A stretch of DNA of 64,000 bases from Xenopus tropicalis (Eukaryota; Chordata; Amphibia; Anura; Pipidae), in assembly GCF_000004195.4 (NCBI RefSeq), contig NC_030678.2, forward strand, positions 90,860,404 to 90,924,403. Direction: 5' to 3'. Below, one piece after another: positions 51,190 through 62,600 of this stretch. Numbering within the stretch: position 1 is the stretch's first letter; each line of letters opens with the position of its first letter. The translations under genes were made by a program, and so were the position numbers. The notes under the pieces were generated by a model. It saw only the letters and a program-made list of their open reading frames with translations. It was not told the origin of the DNA and made no database searches.

Positions 51190-51475
51190 CCTTTTGCTCA
51201 GTAGGTAGGGGCATTGCTGCCTGAGAAACTCGCCCTTGAGTGGTAGTGCCCCTAAAGTTACCAGGTGCGGAAAAAAAATGCTCCTGGTAACTTTAAGAGC
51301 TAAAATTCTGAACTGGAATTGTGGCTTTACCGACGCAAAAAAACCTTAGTGCGGAGGGGCAAAGGGGGCGGAAAGCATTCTCTAGGCTGTCTCAGGGCGG
51401 TGCTAAGGGGCTAAAATGCCTCTAGCAGTAGGCACATGCCTCTTCTGTCCTCCCCTAGCTCTGGACCTGGGGAAT
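51190..51475 (-). repeat. diverged GC-rich repeat
   Basis: Contains 'gttaccaggtgcgg' and its near-complement 'ctcctggtaactttaa' (a small hairpin), then 'ctcagggcggtgctaagggg', which recurs at 690-715. Its end is the complement of 25,266. Confidence 0.45.
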
Positions 51476-52855
51476 AATGACAAACATCATATTTAATCAC
51501 ACTATTACACTGCCAACAGGTTTACTAAGGAACTTTTGTCTAGTGCTTTTTATCTCCAACATTGGCAATAACCAGTCTTTCCCTGAGACTGCACTGTATT
51601 TTATGCCAATTCTATAAGATGATTTTCTTAACCTCCTCACTTTAGGGAATTGATTGTATTGATGGTGGTAAACCCAAAAGGTCTAATCAGTCAATCCATA
51701 GATACAGATATTAACTTTTCCTAGTCTCTCACCTCAGGCCATCCTGCCTTAGAAAGAGGTTAGCAGAGGTTCATCATGCAATGTGGCACAGTGCACAGAA
51801 GTTGGTAGTTTGAAGAGCTTGCTGATTTGTGTCATTGTTTTCACTGGTTTGTGCTTACTTTATGGAAATAGTACAGGATAATGGATTGTCCATGCAGGGT
51901 AAAATCAATTTAGTCTTGGCCCACCGCCCACCAAGGTCTTAAAATGGCCCTGGGGCCTTATAACCCTTGTTCAACATGAGTTCAATGATCAGTGCTTGTG
52001 CGGAACATTGATTATTCTTTATTAAAACAATAGTCAAAAAATATGAAGCTACTCCATGTTTCTAACTGACTGCTTCTTAGATGATAATTAATCAGATTAA
52101 CTGTGCACAGATAATCCCCCTGCATAATGGATTTTTGTTTATCTGTAATCTCACTAATTACAGGGGAGGAACAGTATAGCAAGACAATTCTCCATTACTA
52201 CTATATTATTTTTTATAGAAAAAGAATAGGCATAATTTTCAAGATAATTTCAATTTATTTATATAGGTGTATACTGCACGCTGGACATCCGAACACAGTG
52301 GGTTTGAGTTCAATGAAGATTAAATGTATATGTTATTAAATGTATATATCCTTGTTAATTTTACCCTCCAAAACTGCAAAGATTTGTGTAAAAGGAACTG
52401 CATATTTATAGCTATTCCCCTTTTGGCTAATATTCTCTATGTAAAAGCTCTTTTTAGACCGTTTTAGAATAACACAAGCTGTAGAGTCACAACAGATTTG
52501 ACAATAAAAGTTTTCAAGTAGACTTGAAAAAGTACATTGAAGTCAATAGGGGGAAAATAAACAGACACTTGAGTAAAAATAAGGATGCACCGAATCTAAA
52601 CTTATTTTTTGCCGGGGGCCTCGCACATGCTCCTTCTGCCTAATCATGCTTCACTTCCTTTGCCCCAATAATAATAATAAAAATAATAATTTTTTTTTTT
52701 CAAATTTAAATACAGATAAATATTTCCCCTAGTTAGTGTTTAAGTCTGGATAGGGTTGCCCCTTTTCCCTATATTTTTATGAGTTTTCCCTATTAATAAC
52801 ATTGGCATCAAGCAACATTTTACTGGCCAGACCAGTCAAATACTGGCAACTCTAA

Positions 52856-53378
52856 GGGGCACATTTACTAATCCACGAACGTCCGAAAAGCGTCTGAATG
52901 CGTTTTTTCCGTAATGATAGGTATTTTGCGATTTTTCATAAATTGTCGCGACTTTTTCGTAGCCGTTACGATTTGCTTGTATATTGTCGCGACTTTTTCG
53001 TAACGTTACGACTTGCGCGAATTGTTGCAACTTTTTCGTAGCCGTCGCGCCGAGTACGAAAGTTTCGGATTCATTCAAGCTTCAGTATCGTGACGTTCCT
53101 TGGGCCAGGTTGGAGCTGCAGAGTGCCATTGAGTCCTATGGGAGGCTTCCAAAATCATGCAAAGTCTGAAAGGTTTTCCCGCCGTTTACAAACGCTCAAT
53201 ACGAAAAAGTTGCGGCAATATACGAGCAAATCGTAACGGCTATGAAAAAGTTGCAACAATTTACGAAAAAGTCATAACGGCTGCGAAAAAAATCGCAAAA
53301 AATACGAAAAAGTCGCAAAATGCTTGTTTCCAATCCGAATTTTTCCCATTCGGATTCGTGGATTAGTAAATGTGCCCC
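52856..53378. mobile_element. PIF/Harbinger-like MITE (TAA duplication), with captured core
   Basis: 523 bp flanked by TAA (52,853-52,855 and 53,379-53,381). Terminal repeats start ggggcacatttactaatcca and end ggattagtaaatgtgcccc. Arms carry the tttttcgta units. The core 53,070-53,195 (including ggagctgcagagtgcc) is shared in opposite orientation with 60,925-61,060. Confidence 0.82.
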
Positions 53379-53381
53379 TAA

Positions 53382-53490
53382 GTCTGGACTGACAATCAAA
53401 ATAGGCTCTGACATTCCAAGTACACAAAGGCCCAAATAGCTCCCAAAAGGCCCAATGAATATTGATGAGCTATGTCTCTACAGCTTTGTC
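53382..53490 (+). repeat. dispersed repeat family G, copy 3
   Basis: Begins gtctggactgacaatcaaaa immediately after the target duplication of the preceding MITE, which appears to have inserted next to or into it. Confidence 0.55.
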
Positions 53491-53931
53491 ACCCGCCCCT
53501 ATATTAGCAGCCTAGCTAGTAAAATACTTGACAAGGCCAGGAGTCAGTATTGTAAATCTACTGACCCCTGATCTGCTCCCAATATTGCCCCTTCTCTTCC
53601 CTCATCCACCTAGAATTTGCCCTTAGCACACCCACTTCATCATCACCACATTCCTTTAAACTACTGTGATCCTCCTATATGTCACCACCCCCACCCCTTT
53701 CATCACCACCTGTTTGCCCACCAAAGCCTAAATGCTGAATGATAAGAACTTCCACATACCTCCCAAATGCCCTACTTTGCCTGGGACAGTCCCGCGTTTA
53801 TTCCATTATCCTGCTGTCCTAGATTGTCCCACTTCCTGGAAGTCTTCCGTCTTCTTTAATTGCCAAGCTTGTATTTTGGCACTTGACCATTGGTGCAAAG
53901 CAGCAGAAAGTGCCAAAAGTCCTGGCACTTA

Positions 53932-54216
53932 AGCTGGCCATACACGCACCAATGATATCGTAGGAAACCTCGTTTTGTACGATATTCACTGCGTGTATGG
54001 CTGCTCGACGTGTCGATCGGCCAGGTTAAAAGATTTTGATCTGGCGCCATTGAAGGTGCCAAGCGAAATCTATGTTCGGGGCTGAATCATCATAAGGAGG
54101 TAGAATTCCTATTGTTTCTGCCTTCATATCTGACAAATCAGCCCTGAAGTCTGTAGAGGGTGGGAACGATCTTTTGTGCAACCAAAAAAAAAAATTTATT
54201 GCGTGCATGGCCACCT
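53932..54216. mobile_element. PIF/Harbinger-like MITE (TTA duplication)
   Basis: Flanked by TTA (53,929-53,931 and 54,217-54,219); ends agctggccatacacgc and gcgtgcatggccacct. Related in its ends to 19,932 and in its interior to 28,495. Confidence 0.78.
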
Positions 54217-55740
54217 TTAAGGAGAAATGGGACATTACAGCAGCAAACAATTTAGCACATTTGGTGGATTGTAAACAAACAAACTTTGCCCTGTGGATAC
54301 CTGGCATTCCACTTCTTTCTCCTGTAGATTTGTTGTGTCACGCTGGGCCCCATAGGGTGAGCAGATCACTTGAAAATTCAGGGACATGTCTAATAAATAC
54401 ATGTTGCAGGGCAAAACTGATTGCATTCAAATCTAACTGTAATCGGTTCAAGCCTGCTGGCTGAATTTTCAAGTGATATGGTCACCCCATGCTGGGCTGA
54501 TATTTCTGGATATTACTGCTTACAAATAATGCAGGAACAATGTGATATAGTTCTACAGATCTACCCCCTATGAGTGGCAGTGCCATTCACCACCGTCAGT
54601 GTTTCTCATATTGAAGACTCAAAGCCAGGGGTGCAATTAGATGTTATTAGAATTAGAGGATCAGTGTGCGCAGCTAATGTGATGCCATTGTCAGTTTAAG
54701 TTCATAGTAGTCTAGTTATTTCCGGCCAGAACGACAACAGGTTGTAGTGCAATATTTGGTCTGGGCCCTTCTTATTGTCAAAGCCTTCAACATTTATTCC
54801 CCAGTCCCTCCAGGTAACTCACGACGGGAGAGTATACAGTCATTCCTCGCACTCACTGTGCCATTACATGCCATCTGAGGGCTAAAATGTAGCATAAAAT
54901 GCTTTAACACACTGAGTCTATCATAAAATGCTGGGGGACTCTCACTGTGGCTGTAATGAAATAGAGGTGGCAAGTGTGTCATGGTATGCTTAGGGCCATA
55001 ATGTCATGAAATAGCAAGGACCACTACATCTGTCTCAAAATGCTAAAAAATCACTTTGTGTACCTGATGCTGCTATTCCAATCATGGGAAAAGGGTTTTT
55101 GTAAAAAAATGGTGTGTTGCTTGGGGGAGTGGCCACAAAGTGAGAGTGTACAAAAACTACATATGTTTGTCCCTCTTTCTGATTTTCACATATCGGGAGG
55201 TATGCTCTATGGCATCCTTCAGCATCCCCTGTACAGATTGCCAGATCAGGTCAGTGTTCCCTCTGATTTCTTTTTGCCTGTATATGCTAGAATGATTCAA
55301 GATTCCTTTTATTCGTCACATATACAGTTAAACAGGTACAACATATAATTAAAGTTTTGAAATATTTTTAAAGAAATAAAAAATTGTTTACACCTAAAAA
55401 AAACTTCAACATAAAATAAGTGTAAAGAATAAGAAAAAACAAACAAAATAGAGCTTATAATGTAAAACAACAATAGTGCATTATGTTTAAACAATACATA
55501 CTAAAGTGTAGTACCATATTATTACCAAACACAGCTGTCAATAGGTGACAGTCAAAATATATATTAATATAAATTATCTTTTGTGTGTATTTTTAAAATA
55601 GTATGTGCTTAGAAAGGTAATTTGTACTTTTTTCTGACCACAGATTGTTGTTTGTCCTGGTCTCCAAATTTGTGAACACATGGCTTATAGGGAATTTATA
55701 CTGGCCATAGTGGCCAACAAATGTTCTTGGCCTTAAGCAG

Positions 55741-55831
55741 TTAAAGGTAAACTATACCCCCAGAATGAATACCTAATCAACGGCTAGTTTATGTTAAGTA
55801 ACCTATTAAAGAATCTCACCAAAATGGAATA

Positions 55832-55869
<38 letters not shown>
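55741..55869 (+). repeat. truncated MITE followed by (AT)n
   Basis: Starts ttaaaggtaaactatacccc, then ctattaaagaatctcacc, a common Xenopus MITE end, cut off by an (AT)n tract (55,835-55,869). Confidence 0.55.
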
Positions 55870-55873
<4 letters not shown>

Positions 55874-55984
55874 CAAAATACAGATGCACACCAGTTATTT
55901 TACAAAGAAAAAACTTAACTTTTAATCAGCATCATTAAAAAGAAAACAGGCTGATGTTTCAGTCCCCATCTCAGACCTTTCTCA

Positions 55985-56028
55985 AGACACACACACACAT
56001 ATATATATATATGTGTGTGTGTGTGTCT
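55985..56028. repeat. (CA)n(TA)n(TG)n palindromic microsatellite
   Basis: agacacac...atatat...gtgtgtct is self-complementary to within one dinucleotide unit. Confidence 0.9.
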
Positions 56029-56476
56029 CGGCTTGTTTGTGTGCACTGTGAATCCTATGATCCCAGGAGGGTGCCCTTAATTCTTAAAATGGCAATTTTC
56101 TATTTAGTACCGGTAGTACCCTATAGTGCACACTACTTAAAAAGTATATATTTATGAAAATGGTCTATTTAGACAAGCAAGGTATGAGTTTGTTTATGCA
56201 ATATATTTTTATAGAGACTAACATTGTGGGGGTATGTGAGCAGCTCTTCTTGAATAGTTTACAGCAGAGCTTGGCACACTTTGCGCACTCAGGATTAATG
56301 TGGGCAGCCACGGGAATTTTGAGGGACAAACCTGATTTAGGACAACTGTGATGAATCTTCTGTATGAAATACAACTTTCCTTTTAGTAATATTGTTGTTA
56401 GTGCTGTATGCCTGGTTACATTTTACAGCTTTTCCGGTGTTTTTCTCCTTAGACAAACCCCTTCCTGTCTGTCGCT

Positions 56477-56635
56477 ATGGCAGAAGATGATGTAGGAGAG
56501 ATGGCTGCGCAGGGCTTGAGTCGCTCATTGCCGCTTGTAGTGGTTCTCGGAGCTACGGGGACCGGAAAGTCTAAATTGGCTGTGCAGCTTGGGCGGACAC
56601 TTGGTGGGGAAATAATCAGCGCAGACTCCATGCAG
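56477..56635 (+). CDS. trit1: trit1 exon 1 (P-loop)
   Basis: It encodes residues 1-53 and ends in phase 0 at CAG|GTAACG. It carries GATGTGKS and SADSMQ. The first eight residues are acidic (MAEDDVGE) before a second Met at codon 9. A tttttctccttag tract ending at 56,452 also resembles a splice acceptor, so an upstream exon cannot be excluded. Confidence 0.93.
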
Positions 56636-59600
56636 GTAACGGGCACCTAACAGAATAGCGTTCAGTGCCCAGGCGCTGCTTGTGTTTTGTACATGGAGAA
56701 CTGCTTAAGTGGCGTGCTGTCCTTTCCTAGGGCAAAACAAACTATTCATATTTACTGGGAATACATACAAGTCGTGAACTATTATACGAGTGGTTTGTTT
56801 GATGTATTTTTTTAAAATATAAATAGAAAAAAACACGTGCGTTTACAATTTTAAAGGAGTCCTTTACCCACAAAACTTTTTTTGTGCAATGACATTCTAA
56901 GCAACTTTCCAATATGCATTAAATACATTCATATAAGTGATTTTAAAGTTGTATGTAATTGTAATTGCTATAGAAATCGGCTTTTTATTCTATGTACCCC
57001 TGGTTAATGGAATAATAGCCTGTCCAAAGAATGCTGTATTGAATCACTGGAAAGCAATAGAAATATATGAACAGGTCTGGACTGGGATATAAAATAGGCC
57101 CTGGCATTCCAAGTACTCAGATGCTCAAACGGCACCACTCCAGCCCATTAAATAGTGACATTTTCTAGCATTTGCCAGAACTTGCAAATTGCCATTCCAG
57201 GTATGAAATAAAAAAAATAAAAAAAAAAAATATATATATAGTATACAGGGAGGAGCACACCCTATACAAGTCCAAATGCCCTTGGTGCAGGTCAAAAAAC
57301 AAAAATATAATAGAAAGAGTGCCGCACACATAGGGACTTGATACAAAAGAAAAAGTGGTTTTATTGAAAAAATTCCAAATTTTTTCAAAATGGATCTCTT
57401 TTCTTAAATAAACTTATTATATTTTTGCCAGGTCCTGGCAGTAGTACCAAGAATATGAACAGGCAGCAATTTCATTTACAAAAAGACATTTTGTATTCAT
57501 TTATATTTGAAGATTGTTTAGAATTATTACCTTTAATTATGCAATGAAAATAGTTTTTGGGTAGGGGGCACCTTTAAATTATGAAGGTAAATACAGGTAT
57601 CGGACCCCTTATCCGGAAACCCGTTATCCAGAAAGCTCCGAATTACGGAAAGCCCGTCTCCCATAGACTCCATTATAATCAAATAATTCAGAATTGTAAA
57701 ACTGATTTCCTTTTTCTATGTAGAAATAAAACTGTACCTTGTAATTGATCCCAACTAAGATATAAATAATCCTTATTGGATGCAAAACAATCCTATTGGG
57801 TTTAATTAATGTTTTATTGATTTTTTAGTAGACTTAAGGTGTTGAGATCCAAATTACGGAAAGACCCCTTATCCGGAATACCCTTGGTCCCGAGCATTCT
57901 GGATAATGGGTCCTATACCTGTATATATATATATTAGCTGGACAGTCTTGGAATTCATCAAATATTCCTTTTCAAATCTGTATTATTAATGAGAAGGAGA
58001 ACTAAAGTTATAGTTGCTGGGTGGGGGCGATTATAGTTGCTTCCCTGATGTCCCAGGCCCATGCGTCTCTTTGCCAAAAACTACACTGGCCTGGGGTATT
58101 TCTATAGAAGCTTGTCGTCGCCATCTTCTTCAGTCTTCTCTTCGTTTCATTCCGGGCAGGAGCATGTGCAGTAGGATGAGACTTAGAGGCAAAAAGGGGA
58201 CTTTTACACTCTACTATACATGTGCCTGCCTAGGCCTGAGGAAAGGAAGGGCAAGAAGGTTTTTGGGGAATTAGCCCCTGTAGAAATACGCCTGGTCAGT
58301 GCAGTTTTAAGACAACAGGAGCACAGGACTGAGTATCAGGTAATTGATTATAGCTGGAGAGGGGGTGCCTAAGATTAGCCAGCCCCCAGTGGTTATATCT
58401 TTCCTTCTTTTTAAAATCTTTAATTTGCTGTGTACATGCAATATTGTTTGAGTTTGCTAGTGCCAGTGATGACTGAACACTGGTTTGATACATTAAGGCA
58501 AGCTATATAATCATTTTTAAATGTGTTGCCTTAATGCAATTTTGTTGCACCACCACCCAAAATATAAAACGGGGTAGACTAATGACCTGATTTGCTATGT
58601 GTAATGTGTAATTAACTTATCTGGAAATGCATAATGGTGATATGCATGTGCTAGTGTAAGAATACTCAGCACTGTGTTGAATTAAAAGGAGCCATATGAG
58701 CCTTTTTATTGACATTTTGCAGACACAGTGGTTGTAATTAGCTTACATACACCAATTAGAGTAGTCCTATTTAATAATATTCCAGTGTCACATTAATTAA
58801 TCCTGAACACAGACGTTGTAATCCTATTTAAATGTAAGTCTTGTCATTATTTGCCTGATTCCATTTTGATAGTTGGTGAATGGGACATGAGATGAGAATG
58901 TGCTGTAAATGGAGATCTGCTGAATGAATTCTAATTCTGAGTGCTGATGTTTTTGGGTGGTGACAGCTGTTCCTAGCTGGAGCTCCTAGTAAAAATGCTT
59001 TCTTTCATTGTAATACTCTATATGGGGCTTGTGCCTGGGGACACAGCTTTGGGGGGGGGGGGGGCAACTAGTGCCTATATAGAAAAATTCAACATTAAAA
59101 AAAAAATGGGGTACCCTTCTTCCACAACTGGTATTTGTACAGACTGTTTTGTTCCTGCACTATTCAGCAAGAGGAGGTGGTGGCCTTGGTAGCAGCAGAC
59201 CTAAATACAACCCTGAATCAGCATTTTAGTTAATCCCAAAGGTGTTCAGTTAGGTCGAGTTTAGGGCTCTGAAGTCAGGTACTTCCGCTTCCAACTCAAC
59301 AAACCAATTCTGTACGGACCTCACTTTGCTCATTGGGTTAGCGTACTTAAAGAGGAATGAGACATCCCCAAACTTTTGCCACAAAGTAGGCAGTGCAGCA
59401 TTGTCAAGAATGTCTTTGGACATCATAGCAAGAAGGTTTACCTTTACTGGAACTATGGGCCAAATCTCTTATTAAAAAAAAAAAAAAACAGGCCGCTTTA
59501 TTCTTTTACAAAAGTTACAGTTCACATTAAGCAATCAGACATGTACCATTTCTTGGCATTTGCCTAACCCTGACATGTCTTTCAAACTGCCAGATGGAGA

Positions 59601-62600
59601 AATTTGATTCATCATTCCAGAGAACATACTCCTGAGTCCAATGGTAACCTTGAGTCCAGTTAGTGCTTGGCATTACACATGGTGTTTTATGCTTGTGTGC
59701 AGTTGCTCACCAATAAAAAAAAAATGTTCCAGATGAATAGTCATGTCCTGATGTTGCTTCTAGGAATTCAGCTGAGTTTTCATATGAGGATACGTCATTT
59801 GTCCAGATACTTTTGACCATTTTGTATATTGCATTCATTTGCTGCAGTATGTATATAATATACACATATATACATACACATACATACACCTTTGGTCTTG
59901 TGTTATATTATTAGATTTCTGCAAACAAACTGGTGCTTTTGTACAGTATAATCATATATTGTTGTATACTTGTTTGTTCAAGGTCTACAAGGGACTGGAC
60001 ATTATCACTAATAAGGTCAGTGCAGAGGAGCAGAAACTGTGTACACACCACATGATCAGTTTTGTGGATCCTTTGGTCGCCAGTTACACAGTTGTAGACT
60101 TTCGAAACAAAGCCGTGACTCTGATATCCTTTTAATTTTCATGAGACAGATATATTCTTCATTCCATTGCACATGATTGCACTGCTTCTCCAACGGTTGT
60201 TTCTTTTTACTACCTCCTTAATTCTGAACATTGAAGATATTTTCTCAAGAAACAAAATTCCAATTGTTGTGGGAGGAACAAATTACTATATTGAGTCTTT
60301 GCTTTGGAAAATTTTATTGAATACGGTATGTCTTTCCTGTGGTGTTATAGTTCTCGTGTTTTTCCTTGTTTCTTTTCTGGCTAAATTTATCTGCCCTAGC
60401 TTGCTTTGTTTTATTTTGCTTGATTTCTACTGCAGGTAACAAGAGATGGAATAAAAAGTTCCATAAACAGCAATGAAAATACACAGACAGAAGGTAATAG
60501 GAAAGAAGAACTTGAGAAATTAGACAGCCACGAACTCCACTTGCGTCTCAAGCATGTGGACCCAGAGATGGCATCAAAGCTTCATCCAAATGACAAACGT
60601 AAAATTGCCAGGTACAACAACTTTTTCTGCATATGGTTAATTTGCTACACTACACTGTAAAAGTGGTGTGCCTTTTTTTGGGTGAATCTTAGGTCCAGAT
60701 GTCTTTCCATAATTTGGATCAACATACCTGTAGGGGCTGATTCACTAAGGTATGAATCTGAATCACGAAATCCGATCATTTCTGATTATCTCAAATGTCA
60801 CTAAAATTATTTTCATTTGGATATGAAAATTTTATACTTACGATCCGAAAGTTTTGGAATTCTCACATTGAAACAATCATTTGTGAATGGTGATCCAATA
60901 GGCACAACATTTTTGTATCCAAACGATCGTAAACGGTGGGAAAACTTTTCTGACTTTGAACCTTTAGTGCATGATTTTGGAAGCCTCCCATAGGACTCAA
61001 TGGCACTCTGCAGCTCCAACCTGGCCCAAGGAAAGTCACAATACTGAAGCTTGAATGATACATTGATGAATGTGCCCCTAAGTGTACCAAACAATAATGT
61101 TAACATTAAATAAACCCCATAGGATTGTTTTGCCTCCAATGAGGATTCATTATATATGGGATCAACCACAAGGTGCTGTTTATTATTACAGAGAAGAAAG
61201 AAATAATTTTAAAAAATGTAAAGTATCTTATTTAAATGTACTTTATGGGAGTTGGAGCTTTCTGGATAACAGGTTTCCAGATAACGAATCCCACACAGAA
61301 ATATGGCAGGCAAAGTGATCATCCCATACCAGGCCTTTAAAAAGCAAAGGTAGTTTATTGTAAGTAATATTTCTTAGCATGCTCTAATGCTTGCCACATT
61401 CCAAAATTTCTACCAGGTCTGTTATCAGCATGGAGTTTTGCTGCCTTTATCCTTGTACATTTTAACCCCAGTAGTGAAGGATGATATTCATTCCCATCTG
61501 CCGCACATTAGAATTTTACAAGCTGCCAAAGCATTATTTTATGTTGTTACATAAGATGTAGAATTAAGCACTGGTTTTGTGATATTTTACAAAAAAAAAG
61601 TGTATTATTTTCTATGTATAAAGAGTTAGAAAAACTTTATAACATGCTGTGTGAATGAATTTTCAATATCAGAAAAATTGCTTTATCTCCATTCCACTCT
61701 AAACAAAAGACCAGATAGGCTGGAAAAACCTTTTATATTAGGTCTTTGCCCAGCCTTCAAACCAAACATCTTGGCTGCAGCGCCCATAGTAGAGGGGTTT
61801 ATCAAAGGGCATAGACAAATACACATGAATATAACTCATATATTGCGTACTGGTGTTTGCAGGTGTTACTTCTCTATCTGCATTGTTTGCTTATTGTTAG
61901 TATGATATTTGAGAGACACCTGAAAGCATGTAATATGTGTGCATCATGTGGCCTTCTGTGTTTGTACATTTTAGGTGTGTAGTTGCAGATCCAGTTTGAT
62001 TACATATTTCCCAGCAAGCAGCAGCTTGCTTATAATGTGTTCAGGACATTGCTAGTTTACACCTCTCCCTTCCCTAGGGCTTCTGGGAGTTGTCCACACC
62101 AATCCATGTTCTTAGCCGAGTTTCCTTCCTCTACTTCTCTGACCCGGGGTGGGGGTACATATCACTAAATCATTGTGCAAACTTGATTACTTTCTTTTAC
62201 ACAGGAGCCTGCAGGTGTATGAGGAATCTGGCATCCCCCACACTGAACATTTAAGGCGTCAGCAGGAAGAAAATGGAGGGGGACCTCTTGGTGGAGCCTT
62301 GAGGTACCAGAATCCCTGCATTTTATGGCTTCATGCTAATCAGGAAGGTATGAGATGGTTATGTTGAAGCCTTGCTAAACCTTGTTTTCATTATAACTGA
62401 ATCAGTAATCAACAATCTGGTAAATGCATTTCATTCTAAAACAGAAGATTTGAGAATTATTTTTTGGGGGGATGGGGGCATACAGTGTGTAAGCCACGGT
62501 GGTCCTTTTTTCCTGAATATTTAACAGTAGATGGTATCATGTTAAATGGATATAATAATCACTTTTTATTCTACAGAATCTTATAGCTATGTGGTTTACT

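Larger units (their letters stand above)
56636..59982 (+). other. trit1: trit1 intron 1
   Basis: The intron is 3,347 bp, GT-AG. It holds a TTAA-flanked MITE with a nested repeat (56,855-57,573), a complete MITE flanked by TA (57,594-57,921), another TTAA element (57,990-58,410), a poly(G) run near 59,050 and a decayed Tc1-like transposon on the minus strand (59,195-59,820). No exon is visible. Confidence 0.85.
60612..62204 (+). other. trit1: trit1 intron 4 with two repeats
   Basis: The intron is 1,593 bp, GT-AG. It contains a palindrome-ended element (60,733-61,078) and a partial MITE (61,100-61,294). The remainder is AT-rich with no exon-like frame. Confidence 0.8.
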
